The notes under the pieces: generated by a model
The model's database searches: none
What the model was told of the DNA's origin: nothing
Seen by the model: only the letters and a program-made list of their open reading frames with translations
Part shown: positions 36,002 through 49,068 of the stretch, one piece after another
Layout: every line of letters starts with the position of its first letter
How positions within the stretch are numbered: the first letter of the stretch is position 1
Program-made: the position numbers and the translations under genes
From: Phytophthora sp. 'mugwort'
Lineage: Eukaryota; Oomycota; Peronosporomycetes; Peronosporales; Peronosporaceae
NCBI GenBank assembly: GCA_033558025.1
Contig: JAUCEF010000014.1
Span: 2,914,001-2,978,000, forward strand
DNA: 64,000 nucleotides
Reading direction: 5' to 3'

Positions 36002-36355
36002 AAAAGGCTTGGTCACTTGATGGCAAAATGCAAAGTGATTGATTTAGGTCCTTAGTTCGCAAACTCCTTGCTACCTCTAAGCCTACAGTTCTACCTACTG
36101 GGTACACTCTACTGGATTCTCTACTGGATACTGAGTTACTTCAGCCAATCAGGGAGTGCCACGTAGAGCCCATCATGTACCCACAATCTTGTACCCACCC
36201 ATGGCGTAATCGTCCGTGGCGTAAACACCGTCCCATAAACACCGTGACGTAATCTTCGTCTCGTAATCACAGGATGATTGCGATGCCACTGAGTGAAGGT
36301 CATACCGGTATCCTACCGGTATACAGCAGCTGGTCGAGACGTCTCCTTGACAACA
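36002..36355 (-). repeat. 5' LTR of B0 (354 bp)
   Basis: Same length and U3 repeats as the B2 LTRs. Its outer end (plus-strand ccttgacaaca) abuts a family A integrase sequence at 36356. Confidence 0.95.
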
Positions 36356-36790
36356 GCCTCAGCCCAGAAACACTTGTCCAGCTTAGCGTGATGCAGCATG
36401 CTGCGGCCGATCGTAACGATAGTTCGGATAGCTCGCTCTGCCGTGCCATTGGTCTGATGCGCGTACGGAACCGTGGTTTGCTGCTCGATGCCTTCGTCTT
36501 CGTAAAAATCCTTGAGCGAGTTGGTCGCAAACTCATGAGTTCCGTCGTGCCGCACAAACTTGACCTTCTTGCCAAACTGCGTCTGCACCTTCATGATGTA
36601 TGTCTTGATGCAGTCTTCACTCTCCGACTTGGCACGCAGACAGAAACCCTTCATGCATCCACTGGCTTCGTCCACGATCAGTAGCAGGTACTTGCTGCCG
36701 CCAAGCGAGTTTTCCTCCATGGGTCCGCAGATGTCGAAGTGGAGCAGCTCAAATGTGTCGTAGCGACGCTTGTCACGGTTGCTTGTGAAT
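36356..36790 (-). pseudogene. Oldest layer: family A integrase fragment
   Basis: A 435-bp piece of a minus-strand family A polyprotein. It contains [30 protein letters not shown] and [11 protein letters not shown] and stops at KCFWAEA, where B0 was inserted (flank GCCTC). On the other side it is cut by the plus-strand A unit starting at 36791 (flank TGAAT). It carries private changes, such as GTHEF for GAREF. Both ends of its own element are outside the window or destroyed, so it is the outermost visible host of the nest. Confidence 0.88.
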
Positions 36791-37141
36791 TATTGACGGT
36801 TACCGGTTTGGTATCAGTTATTAAGCCGTGAACCGGTTAACCCGAACCGGTCCAATCCGAACCCACGTTGATTATGGTGATTACGGTAAGTTGTTTACGC
36901 CACCGATGATTAAACGAGTAGGATGATTGGACGAACACCGGTGAGTGATGGTTGATTAGATGCACTAGGTGATAGGACGCAGGGTCGCGTGTCTATAACA
37001 GTAGGGTGTAAGCTCCAACAATTCAATCACTTTCGAATCTTCATTCTACCCCTCAAGTGCCTTCGCTCCGGTCCCGCCGTCTGCGACGTCCCTCCCTCCG
37101 CTTCGTACAAGCTTCGTGTCCAAGATCCATACCTTTCATCA
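36791..37141 (+). repeat. LTR of unit 1, type III (351 bp)
   Basis: Starts TATTGACGGTTACCGG and ends TTTCATCA. Contains the longer GATTATGGTGATTACGG form, like 49069-49419. Flank TGAAT. Confidence 0.93.
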
Positions 37142-37145
37142 GGTT

Positions 37146-40100
37146 ATGAGCCCAAGCACCATGTCCTCTGCCCAAGACGCCTCGACCAAGGTCTCCATTG
37201 ACAAGTTCAACGGGGACAACTACGCGACGTGGAACCGCTACATGCGTGGCGTGTTCCTGACCAAGTCGACGTGGCATGTCGTGAACCGTGAGACGACGCC
37301 AAGCTACACGGACTCGCGGGCCAAGGACGACTACGTCAAGTTGAGCAACATCGCTTTCGGACTGATGCTGCTCCACATGGACGCGGACTACCACCATGTG
37401 GTCGACGACTGCGAGGAAGCGTGGGTTGCCTGGTCGCGCCTGAAGACGCTGTACGGTGGTTCGCAGAAGGCTGGACGCATCTACCTGAAGCGCCAACTCT
37501 TCAGCATGGAGATGTCGGAAGGCGGCAATGTGTTGCATCATTGCAACGAGGTCCTCAACATCAGCGCCAAGCTCAGCAGCATCGGTGCCAAGATGGAGGA
37601 CGAGGACGTGGCGATCTGCTTGTTGCGCAGCCTCCCCAAAAGCTACGAGAACGTCGTGCTGAACTTGGAGATGAGCAGCGCTGAACTGCGGTCGCAAGAC
37701 GTCGTGAAGGTGCTCACGAACGAGCACATCAAGAGACAAGGCGAGAAGACGGCGACGGTGAAGACGGAGAACGCGGCCAAGGCGTTCAACACCGACCGAG
37801 AGTCTCGCCAGTGTACGTACTGCGGAAAAGTGGGGCACACGATTGACAAGTGCTGGACCAAGCAGAAGGACGAGAACCGAGGGCCGAGACGCGGCGGCAA
37901 CGGCCGTGGACGCGGGGCCAACAACATCCAGTGGAGAAACGACAGCAACGGCTACGACTACGACTACGATCGAGTAGCGTTCGCGGTTTCACTGGAATGT
38001 GGGGTTTCGACGGGCAAGAATGTGTCCGGGATGTGGGCGGTCGACAGCGGCGCAACGCACCACATCTGCAACGACAAGACCAAGTTCGTCCATTTGATTG
38101 AGCGGAACGAAGGCGAACTTTCGGTGGCCGACGGCAACAAGGCGGCCATCATGGGTGTGGGGACCATCGTGGAACAAGTGGTTCTGCCCAATGGCGACGA
38201 GCGCGAGATCGAGATCAAGAACGCGCTGTACGTGCCAAGCATGAGCAAGAATCTGCTTTCGGTACCGCAGATCAACAAAAGTGACAAGTTTCAAGTGGTG
38301 TTCGACGGCACCAAGATGCAGATTGCGCACAAAGGCTCCAAGCAAGTGGTGGCGACGGCAAACCTCATGGATGGACTCTACTGGCTTCAGACGCCTCAGC
38401 GATCGGCGAATGCGGCGACGAGTGGCAAGACTGTCGACCTGCACGCGCGCATGGGTCACGCTCCGGTTGAGGTGCTTCGCAAGATGGTCGACAACCACAT
38501 GATCAAGGACGCGAAGGCACCTTTCAAGTCGAGCGGACCAAGTCTGTGTCGTGGTTGCCAGCAAGGTAAAATGGTCCAAAAACCATTCCCAAGCAACCGT
38601 GACAAGCGTCGCTACGACACATTTGAGCTGCTCCACTTCGACATCTGCGGACCCATGGAGGAAAACTCGCTTGGCGGCAGCAAGTACCTGCTACTGATCG
38701 TGGACGAAGCCAGCGGATGCATGAAGGGTTTCTGTCTGCGTGCCAAGTCGGAGAGTGAAGACTGCATCAAGACATACATCATGAAGGTGCAGACGCAGTT
38801 TGGCAAGAAGGTCAAGTTTGTGCGGCACGACGGAGCTCGTGAGTTTGCGACCAACTCGCTCAAGGATTTTTACGAAGACGAAGGCATCGAACAGCAAACC
38901 ATGGTTCCGTACGCGCACCAGACGAACGGCACGGCAGAGCGAGCTATCCGAACTATCGTCACGATCGGCCGCAGCATGTTGCATCACGCCAAGCTGGACA
39001 AGTGTTTCTGGGCTGAGGCGGCCATGACTGCCATCTACGTGAAGAATCGTCTGCCGTCACCCAAGATCGAGCACAAGACTCCGTTCGAGATCGTCTACAA
39101 GTCCAAGCCGAGTGTGAAGCACATGCGTGTGTTCGGCTGTCGGACGTACATCCTGACTCCGAAGGAGAAGCGACTCAAGTGGGATCCCAAGGCTCGCGCC
39201 GGATTGTTTCTGGGTTACGAAGAAGTGTCCAAGGCGTATCGACTTTATGACATCGAGGCGGGGCAGGTGGTCATCAGTCGCGATGTCAACTTCGATGAGT
39301 CGACCTTTGGATGTTGACCGACGATTTCCGATGAAAATGTCGACGACCTGGACTTCGACTCGCTCGACATCGACGATGATGGTCCACGCCAGACGGAGTA
39401 CACGCAGACAGGGAAGCGCAAGAGCCGCCCGAGTGACGAAGATGAAGCTGCCAGAAAACCGCGAGCTGTGCGTCATCGACCTGGACTGGAAGAAGCAAGT
39501 GCGCCGAACTACTCCCCTCCGCACCGAGCAGACGCAGACGAAGAAGAAAAGTCTGGAGACCAAGATGAAGAATCGACTCCACCGGTTTTTTGGCCTGCAA
39601 GTGCCAATGCCGTCGAAGCAGGCGATCTATCGGAGCCGACGACATTCCAAGAAGCGGTGAACGGCCCCGACCAAGTGCACTGGCGCAAGGCGATTCGTGC
39701 TGAGCTCGAATCGATGCGACTTCGTGGTGTGTTTCGTGCTGCCAAGTTGCCTAACGGACAACGCGTCATCGGCACCAAGTGGGTGTTCAAGATCAAGCGC
39801 AAAGCGGACGGATCGATCGAGAAGTACAAGGCGCGCCTCGTGGCCAAGGGGTTCAAGCAGAAGTACGGCATCGACTACACCGAGACGTTCTCGCCCGTGG
39901 TCAAGTACGTGACGCTGCGCATGATCATCGCGATTGCCAAGTATTTTGGCTGGCCCTTCGACCAACTCGACGTGGTGACAGCTTTCCTGTACGGGATAAT
40001 GAAAGAACTGGTGTTCTGCGCGGTCCCCGAAGGTGTTGATCTCGACGGTGACTTCGACTGCCTGGAATTGGTGAAGGCGATCTACGGTCTCAAGCAAGCT

Positions 40101-40739
40101 TCGCGCGTGTGGAATGAGACCTTCGACGAGTTCGTGTGCTCCATCGGCTTTCAAGTATCGGCGTTCGACCCGTGCCTCTACATCAAGATCGTTGACGGTC
40201 ACTGCGTGCTAGTGCTGGTCTACGTGGATGACGTGCTGATTACCGGAAGTTCACCCGAACTGATCTCACGCACGAAGACCGACCTCAAGACACGCTTCGA
40301 GATGACCGACAGCGGCAAGTGCGCGTTCGTTCTTGGGATCGAATTGGTGGACGGCCCGGACGGCAGCGTGACGATGTGTCAGCGCCGCTATGTGGATGAC
40401 ATTCTCAAGCGTTTTGGTATGGACGAGTGCAAGGCCGTGGTGAGTCCCGTCGACATAAGCACTCGACTGATTTCAAGTGACGCAGCGACCAAGGTGAACG
40501 CTCCGTTTCGCGAAGCTGTTGGTGCTCTGATGCACTTGATGACTGCCACGCGCCCGGACATCGCGTACGCCGTTGGCTATGCGTCGCGCTTCATGGAGAA
40601 CCCTCAAGAAGAACACTGGGTTGCGGTCAAGCGTATCTTTCGCTACCTGCAAGGCACCAAGACGCATGGGATCTGCTTCAAGCCGGGTGACAACATCGAC
40701 TTTCGCGGGTACTCGGACGCGGACTGGGCTGGCGACCTC
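37146..40739 (+). pseudogene. Unit 1 gag-pol polyprotein, nonsense and truncated
   Basis: From the ATG in the primer site, the frame is open through gag, CCHC, protease and integrase. It then meets TGA at 39315-39317 in the linker (TGT TGA where sister copies have TGT TCA). It is open again through RT (YVDD) to [11 protein letters not shown], where the LTR of unit 2 begins. The integrase part carries A2-like features ([16 protein letters not shown]), unlike units 2 and 3, so the copy is mosaic. A private Thr-to-Met change follows in [10 protein letters not shown]. Confidence 0.92.
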
Positions 40740-41080
40740 TATTGACGGTTACCGGTTTGGTTTCAGTTATTAGCCGTGAACCGGTTAACCCGAACCGGTC
40801 CAATACGAACCCACGTTGATTACGGTAAGTTGTTTACGCCACCGATGATTAGACGAGTAGGATGATTGGACGAACACCGGTGAGTGATGGTTGATTAGAT
40901 GCACTAGGTGATAGGACGCAGGGTCGCGTGTCTATAACAGTAGGGTGTAAGCTCCAACAATTCAATCACTTTCGAATCTTCATTCTACCCCTCAAGTGCC
41001 TTCGCTCCGGTCCCGCCGTCTGCGACGTCCCTCCCTCCGCTTCGTACAAGCTTCGTGTCCAAGATCCATACCTTTCATCA
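40740..41080 (+). repeat. LTR of unit 2, type III short form (341 bp)
   Basis: Same as 44679-45019 except one base (gtTtcag versus gtAtcag). It lacks about 10 bases of U3 present in 36791-37141 and 49069-49419. Flank ACCTC at 40735-40739. Confidence 0.94.
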
Positions 41081-41084
41081 GGTT

Positions 41085-44000
41085 ATGAGCCCAAGCACCA
41101 TGTCCTCTGCCCAAGACGCCTCGACCAAGGTCTCCATTGACAAGTTCAACGGGGACAACTACGCGACGTGGAACCGCTACATGCGTGGCGTGTTCCTGAC
41201 CAAGTCGACGTGGCATGTCGTGAACCGTGAGACGACGCCAAGCTACACGGACTCGCGGGCCAAGGACGACTACGTCAAGTTGAGCAACATCGCTTTCGGA
41301 CTGATGCTGCTCCACATGGACGCGGACTACCACCATGTGGTCGACGACTGCGAGGAAGCGTGGGTTGCCTGGTCGCGCCTGAAGACGCTGTACGGTGGTT
41401 CGCAGAAGGCTGGACGCATCTACCTGAAGCGCCAACTCTTCAGCATGGAGATGTCGGAAGGCGGCAATGTGTTGCATCATTGCAACGAGGTCCTCAACAT
41501 CAGCGCCAAGCTCAGTAGCATCGGTGCCAAGATGGAGGACGAGGACGTGGCGATCTGCTTGTTGCGCAGCCTCCCCAAAAGCTACGAGAACGTCGTGCTG
41601 AACTTGGAGATGAGCAGCGCTGAACTGCGGTCGCAAGACGTCGTGAAGGTGCTCACGAACGAGCACATCAAGAGACAAGGCGAGAAGACGGCGACGGTGA
41701 AGACGGAGAACGCGGCCAAGGCGTTCAACACCGACCGAGAGTCTCGCCAGTGTACGTACTGCGGAAAAGTGGGGCACACGATTGACAAGTGCTGGACCAA
41801 GCAGAAGGACGAGAACCGAGGGCCGAGACGCGGCGGCAACGGCCGTGGACGCGGGGCCAACAACATCCAGTGGAGAAACGACAGCAACGGCTACGACTAC
41901 GACTACGATCGAGTAGCGTTCGCGGTTTCACTGGAATGTGGGGTTTCGACGGGCAAGAATGTGTCCGGGATGTGGGCGGTCGACAGCGGCGCAACGCACC
42001 ACATCTGCAACGACAAGACCAAGTTCGTCCATTTGATTGAGCGGAACGAAGGCGAACTTTCGGTGGCCGACGGCAACAAGGCGGCCATCATGGGTGTGGG
42101 GACCATCGTGGAACAAGTGGTTCTGCCCAATGGCGACGAGCGCGAGATCGAGATCAAGAACGCGCTGTACGTGCCAAGCATGAGCAAGAATCTGCTTTCG
42201 GTACCGCAGATCAACAAAAGTGACAAGTTTCAAGTGGTGTTCGACGGCACCAAGATGCAGATTGCGCACAAAGGCTCCAAGCAAGTGGTGGCGACGGCAA
42301 ACCTCATGGATGGACTCTACTGACTTCAGACGCCTCAGCGATCGGCAAATGCGGCGACGAGTGGCAAGACTGTCGACCTGCACGCGCGCATGGGTCACGC
42401 TCCGGTTGAGGTGCTTCGCAAGATGGTCGACAACCACATGATCAAGGACGCGAAGGCACCTTTCAAGTCGAGCGGACCAAGTCTGTGTCGTGGTTGCCAG
42501 CAAGGTAAAATGGTCCAAAAACCATTCCCAAGCAACCGTGACAAGCGTCGCTACGACACATTTGAGCTGCTCCACTTCGACATCTGCGGACCCATGGAGG
42601 AAAACTCGCTTGGCGGCAGCAAGTACCTGCTACTGATCGTGGACGAAGCCAGTGGATGCATGAAGGGTTTCTGCCTGCGTGCCAAGTCGGAGAGCGAAGA
42701 CTGCATCAAGACGTACATCATGAAGGTGCAGAAGCAGTTCGGCAAGAAGGTCAAGTTTGTGCGGCACGACGGAGCTCGTGAGTTTGCGACCAACTCGCTC
42801 AACGACTTCTACGAAGACGAAGGCATCGAGCAGCAAACCACGGTTCCGTACGCGCACCAGACGAACGGCACGGCAGAGCGAGCTATCCGAACTATCGTCA
42901 CGATCGGCCGCAGCATGCTGCATCACGCTAAGCTGGACAAGTGTTTCTGGGCTGAGGCGGCCATGACTGCCATCTACGTGAAGAATCGTCTGCCGTCACC
43001 CAAGATCGAGCACAAGACTCCGTTCGAGATCGTTTACAACTCCAAGCCGAGTGTGAAGCACATGCGTGTGTTCGGCTGTCGGACGTACATTCTGACTCCG
43101 AAGGAGAAGCGGCTCAAGTGGGATCCCAAGGCTCGCGCTGGACTGTTCCTGGGTTACGAAGAAGTGTCCAAGGCGTATCGACTTTATGACATCGAGGCGG
43201 GGCAGGTGGTTATCAGTCGCGATGTCAACTTCGATGAGTCGACCTTTGGATGTTCACCGACGATTTCCGATGAAGATGTCGACGACCTGGACTTCGACTC
43301 GCTCGACATCGACAATGATGGTTTCCGCCAGACGGAGTACACGCAGGCAGGGAAGCGCAAGAGCCGCCCGAGTGACGAAGATGAAGCTGCCAGAAAACCG
43401 CGAGCTGTGCGTCATCGACCTGGACTGGAAGAAGCAAGTGCGCCGAACTACTCCCCTCCGCACCGAGCAGACGCAGACGAAGAAGAAAAGTCAGGAGACC
43501 AAGATGAAGAATCGACTCCACCAGTTTTTTGGCGTGCAAGTGCCAATGCCGTCGAAGCAGGCGATCTATCGGAGCCGACGACATTCCAAGAAGCGGTGAA
43601 CGGCCCCGACCAAGTGCACTGGCGCAAAGCGATTCGTGCTGAGCTCGAATCGATGCGACTTCGTGGTGTGTTTCGTGCTGCCAAGTTGCCTAACGGACAA
43701 CGCGCCATCGGCACCAAGTGGGTGTTCAAGATCAAGCGCAAAGCGGACGGATCGATCGAGAAGTACAAGGCGCGCCTCGTGGCCAAGGGGTTCAAGCAGA
43801 AGTACGGCATCGACTACACCGAGACGTTCTCGCCCGTGGTCAAGTACGTGACGCTGCGCATGATCATCGCGATTACCAAGTATTTTGACTGGCCCCTCGA
43901 CCAACTCGACGTGGTGACAGCTTTCCTGTACGGGATAATGAAAGAACTGGTGTTCTGCGCGGTCCCCGAAGGTGTTGATCTCGACGGTGACTTCGACTGC

Positions 44001-44678
44001 CTGGAATTGGTGAAGGCGATCTACGGTCTCAAGCAAGCTTCGCGCGTGTGGAATGAGACCTTCGACGAGTTCGTGTGCTCCATCGGCTTTCAAGTATCGG
44101 CGTTCGACCCGTGCCTCTACATCAAGATCGTTGACGGTCACTGCGTGCTAGTGCTGGTCTACGTGGATGACGTGCTGATTACCGGAAGTTCACCCGAACT
44201 GATCTCACGCACGAAGACCGACCTCAAGACACGCTTCGAGATGACCGACAGCGGCAAGTGCGCGTTCGTTCTTGGGATCGAATTGGTGGACGGCCCGGAC
44301 GGCAGCGTGACGATGTGTCAGCACCGCTATGTGGATGACATTCTCAAGCGTTTTGGTATGGACGAGTGCAAGGCCGTGGTGAGTCCCGTCGACATAAGCA
44401 CTCGACTGATTTCAAGTGACGCAGCGACCAAGGTGAACGCTCCGTTTCGCGAAGCTGTTGGTGCTCTGATGCACTTGATGACTGCCACGCGCCCGGACAT
44501 CGCGTACGCCGTTGGCTATGCGTCGCGCTTCATGGAGAACCCTCAAGAAGAACACTGGGTTGCGGTCAAGCGTATCTTTCGCTACCTGCAAGGCACCAAG
44601 ACGCATGGGATCTGCTTCAAGCCGGGTGACAACATCGACTTTCGCGGGTACTCGGACGCGGACTGGGCTGGCGACCTC
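41085..44678 (+). pseudogene. Unit 2 gag-pol polyprotein, nonsense and truncated
   Basis: Open from the ATG for 412 codons (gag, knuckle, protease), then TGA at 42321-42323 where most copies have TGG (LYWLQ), just before the integrase zinc region. The frame is open again through integrase, linker and RT to GDL at 44678, where unit 3 begins. The same TGA occurs in unit 3 and in the minus-strand copy at 49976-54014. The linker has FRQTEY with FWRAS, while unit 3 has PRQTEY with FWPAS. Confidence 0.93.
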
Positions 44679-45019
44679 TATTGACGGTTACCGGTTTGGT
44701 ATCAGTTATTAGCCGTGAACCGGTTAACCCGAACCGGTCCAATACGAACCCACGTTGATTACGGTAAGTTGTTTACGCCACCGATGATTAGACGAGTAGG
44801 ATGATTGGACGAACACCGGTGAGTGATGGTTGATTAGATGCACTAGGTGATAGGACGCAGGGTCGCGTGTCTATAACAGTAGGGTGTAAGCTCCAACAAT
44901 TCAATCACTTTCGAATCTTCATTCTACCCCTCAAGTGCCTTCGCTCCGGTCCCGCCGTCTGCGACGTCCCTCCCTCCGCTTCGTACAAGCTTCGTGTCCA
45001 AGATCCATACCTTTCATCA
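44679..45019 (+). repeat. LTR of unit 3, type III short form (341 bp)
   Basis: Exactly 3939 bases after the LTR of unit 2. Flank ACCTC at 44674-44678. Confidence 0.94.
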
Positions 45020-45023
45020 GGTT

Positions 45024-48000
45024 ATGAGCCCAAGCACCATGTCCTCTGCCCAAGACGCCTCGACCAAGGTCTCCATTGACAAGTTCAACGGGGACAACTA
45101 CGCGACGTGGAACCGCTACATGCGTGGCGTGTTCCTGACCAAGTCGACGTGGCATGTCGTGAACCGTGAGACGACGCCAAGCTACACGGACTCGCGGGCC
45201 AAGGACGACTACGTCAAGTTGAGCAACATCGCTTTCGGACTGATGCTGCTCCACATGGACGCGGACTACCACCATGTGGTCGACGACTGCGAGGAAGCGT
45301 GGGTTGCCTGGTCGCGCCTGAAGACGCTGTACGGTGGTTCGCAGAAGGCTGGACGCATCTACCTGAAGCGCCAACTCTTCAGCATGGAGATGTCGGAAGG
45401 CGGCAATGTGTTGCATCATTGCAACGAGGTCCTCAACATCAGCGCCAAGCTCAGCAGCATCGGTGCCAAGATGGAGGACGAGGACGTGGCGATCTGCTTG
45501 TTGCGCAGCCTCCCCAAAAGCTACGAGAACGTCGTGCTGAACTTGGAGATGAGCAGCGCTGAACTGCGGTCGCAAGACGTCGTGAAGGTGCTCACGAACG
45601 AGCACATCAAGAGACAAGGCGAGAAGACGGCGACGGTGAAGACGGAGAACGCGGCCAAGGCGTTCAACACCGACCGAGAGTCTCGCCAGTGTACGTACTG
45701 CGGAAAAGTGGGGCACACGATTGACAAGTGCTGGACCAAGCAGAAGGACGAGAACCGAGGGCCGAGACGCGGCGGCAACGGCCGTGGACGCGGGGCCAAC
45801 AACATCCAGTGGAGAAACGACAGCAACGGCTACGACTACGACTACGATCGAGTAGCGTTCGCGGTTTCACTGGAATGTGGGGTTTCGACGGGCAAGAATG
45901 TGTCCGGGATGTGGGCGGTCGACAGCGGCGCAACGCACCACATCTGCAACGACAAGACCAAGTTCGTCCATTTGATTGAGCGGAACGAAGGCGAACTTTC
46001 GGTGGCCGACGGCAACAAGGCGGCCATCATGGGTGTGGGGACCATCGTGGAACAAGTGGTTCTGCCCAATGGCGACGAGCGCGAGATCGAGATCAAGAAC
46101 GCGCTGTACGTGCCAAGCATGAGCAAGAATCTGCTTTCGGTACCGCAGATCAACAAAAGTGACAAGTTTCAAGTGGTGTTCGACGGCACCAAGATGCAGA
46201 TTGCGCACAAAGGCTCCAAGCAAGTGGTGGCGACGGCAAACCTCATGGATGGACTCTACTGACTTCAGACGCCTCAGCGATCGGCGAATGCGGCGACGAG
46301 TGGCAAGACTGTCGACCTGCACGCGCGCATGGGTCACGCTCCGGTTGAGGTGCTTCGCAAGATGGTCGACAACCACATGATCAAGGACGCGAAGGCACCT
46401 TTCAAGTCGAGCGGACCAAGTCTGTGTCGTGGTTGCCAGCAAGGTAAAATGGTCCAAAAACCATTCCCAAGCAACCGTGACAAGCGTCGCTACGACACAT
46501 TTGAGCTGCTCCACTTCGACATCTGCGGACCCATGGAGGAAAACTCGCTTGGCGGCAGCAAGTACCTGCTACTGATCGTGGACGAAGCCAGTGGATGCAT
46601 GAAGGGTTTCTGCCTGCGTGCCAAGTCGGAGAGCGAAGACTGCATCAAGACGTACATCATGAAGGTGCAGAAGCAGTTCGGCAAGAAGGTCAAGTTTGTG
46701 CGGCACGACGGAGCTCGTGAGTTTGCGACCAACTCGCTCAACGACTTCTACGAAGACGAAGGCATCGAGCAGCAAACCACGGTTCCGTACGCGCACCAGA
46801 CGAACGGCACGGCAGAGCGAGCTATCCGAACTATCGTCACGATCGGCCGCAGCATGCTGCATCACGCTAAGCTGGACAAGTGTTTCTGGGCTGAGGCGGC
46901 CATGACTGCCATCTACGTGAAGAATCGTCTGCCGTCACCCAAGATCGAGCACAAGACTCCGTTCGAGATCGTTTACAACTCCAAGCCGAGTGTGAAGCAC
47001 ATGCGTGTGTTCGGCTGTCGGACGTACATTCTGACTCCGAAGGAGAAGCGGCTCAAGTGGGATCCCAAGGCTCGCGCTGGACTGTTCCTGGGTTACGAAG
47101 AAGTGTCCAAGGCGTATCGACTTTATGACATCGAGGCGGGGCAGGTGGTTATCAGTCGCGATGTCAACTTCGATGAGTCGACCTTTGGATGTTCACCGAC
47201 GATTTCCGATGAAGATGTCGACGACCTGGACTTCGACTCGCTCGACATCGACGATGATGGTCCACGCCAGACGGAGTACACGCAGGCAGGGAAGCGCAAG
47301 AGCCGCCCGAGTGACGAAGATGAAGCTGCCAGAAAACCGCGAGCTGTGCGTCATCGACCTGGACTGGAAGAAGCAAGTGCGCCGAACTACTCCCCTCCGC
47401 ACCGAGCAGACGCAGACGAAGAAGAAAAGTCTGGAGACCAAGATGAAGAATCGACTCCACCGGTTTTTTGGCCTGCAAGTGCCAATGCCGTCGAAGCAGG
47501 CGATCTATCGGAGCCGACGACATTCCAAGAAGCGGTGAACGGCCCCGACCAAGTGCACTGGCGCAAGGCGATTCGTGCTGAGCTCGAATCGATGCGACTT
47601 CGTGGTGTGTTTCGTGCTGCCAAGTTGCCTAACGGACAACGCGCCATCGGCACCAAGTGGGTGTTCAAGATCAAGCGCAAAGCGGACGGATCGATCGAGA
47701 AGTACAAGGCGCGCCTCGTGGCCAAGGGGTTCAAGCAGAAGTACGGCATCGACTACACCGAGACGTTCTCGCCCGTGGTCAAGTACGTGACGCTGCGCAT
47801 GATCATCGCGATTACCAAGTATTTTGACTGGCCCCTCGACCAACTCGACGTGGTGACAGCTTTCCTGTACGGGATAATGAAAGAACTGGTGTTCTGCGCG
47901 GTCCCCGAAGGTGTTGATCTCGACGGTGACTTCGACTGCCTGGAATTGGTGAAGGCGATCTACGGTCTCAAGCAAGCTTCGCGCGTGTGGAATGAGACCT

Positions 48001-49061
48001 TCGACGAGTTCGTGTGCTCCATCGGCTTTCAAGTATCGGCGTTCGACCCGTGCCTCTACATCAAGATCGTTGACGGTCACTGCGTGCTAGTGCTGGTCTA
48101 CGTGGATGACGTGCTGATTACCGGAAGTTCACCCGAACTGATCTCACGCACGAAGACCGACCTCAAGACACGCTTCGAGATGACCGACAGCGGCAAGTGC
48201 GCGTTCGTTCTTGGGATCGAATTGGTGGACGGCCCGGACGGCAGCGTGACGATGTGTCAGCGCCGCTATGTGGATGACATTCTCAAGCGTTTTGGTATGG
48301 ACGAGTGCAAGGCCGTGGTGAGTCCCGTCGACATAAGCACTCGACTGATTTCAAGTGACGCAGCGACCAAGGTGAACGCTCCGTTTCGCGAAGCTGTTGG
48401 TGCTCTGATGCACTTGATGACTGCCACGCGCCCGGACATCGCGTACGCCGTTGGCTATGCGTCGCGCTTCATGGAGAACCCTCAAGAAGAACACTGGGTT
48501 GCGGTCAAGCGTATCTTTCGCTACCTGCAAGGCACCAAGACGCATGGGATCTGCTTCAAGCCGGGTGACAACATCGACTTTCGTGGGTACTCGGACGCGG
48601 ACTGGGCTGGCGACCTCGCGGACCGCAAGTCGACTTCCGGCTACACGTTCATGCTAATGGGTGCACCAGTGAGCTGGGGAAGCAAGAAGCAGTCAAGTGT
48701 TTCGCTGTCTACGAGTGAGGCGGAGTACATCGCACTCAGTCTGGCGATCCAAGAGGGCAAGTGGATTCATCGCCTGCTGCGCGAGATTCTGGCGGCCGCT
48801 AATGAGACTGGACCCGAGCTCAAGATCCGCGAAGACAACCAGTCGTGCATCAAGATGACGAAGAACCCAGTAAACCACGGTCGCGCCAAGCACATCGACA
48901 TCAAGTACCACCGCATCCGCGATGAAGTGAAGCGCGGTGAAGTCAAGCTCGAGTACTGCGAGACTTCTGTGATGCTAGCGGACATCATGACGAAGGCTCT
49001 CGCGGGACCACGCCATACGGATCTGACGGCGGCTCTCGGCATTCGTGGGACTTCGCATTGA
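45024..49061 (+). pseudogene. Unit 3 gag-pol polyprotein, full length with one UGA
   Basis: 1346 codons from the ATG to the final stop, with a single in-frame TGA at 46260-46262 (codon 413), identical in position and context to that in unit 2. Protease DSG, D,D35E integrase, YVDD and RNase H are all present on either side. The C-terminal ~100 residues differ from every other copy ([42 protein letters not shown]), and the following LTR is the long form. The 3' end therefore comes from another subfamily. UGA followed by C could allow some readthrough; a plain nonsense mutation is simpler. Confidence 0.93.
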
Positions 49062-49068
49062 GGGGGCG

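Larger units (their letters stand above)
3070..36355 (-). mobile_element. B0: family B copia element, host of the nest
   Basis: Family B element on the minus strand. Its 5' LTR is at 36002-36355 and its coding pieces are at 34789-35997, 15606-15788 and 3070-4081. It is split first by B2 (CTTCC duplicated) and by B1 (CGTAG duplicated), then at 3070 by the family A element that leaves the window. Joining the pieces by position keeps one frame without stops (2394 bases from the ATG to 3070). Its right flank GCCTC (36356-36360) lies in an older family A integrase sequence. The 3' end and 3' LTR are outside the window. Confidence 0.92.
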
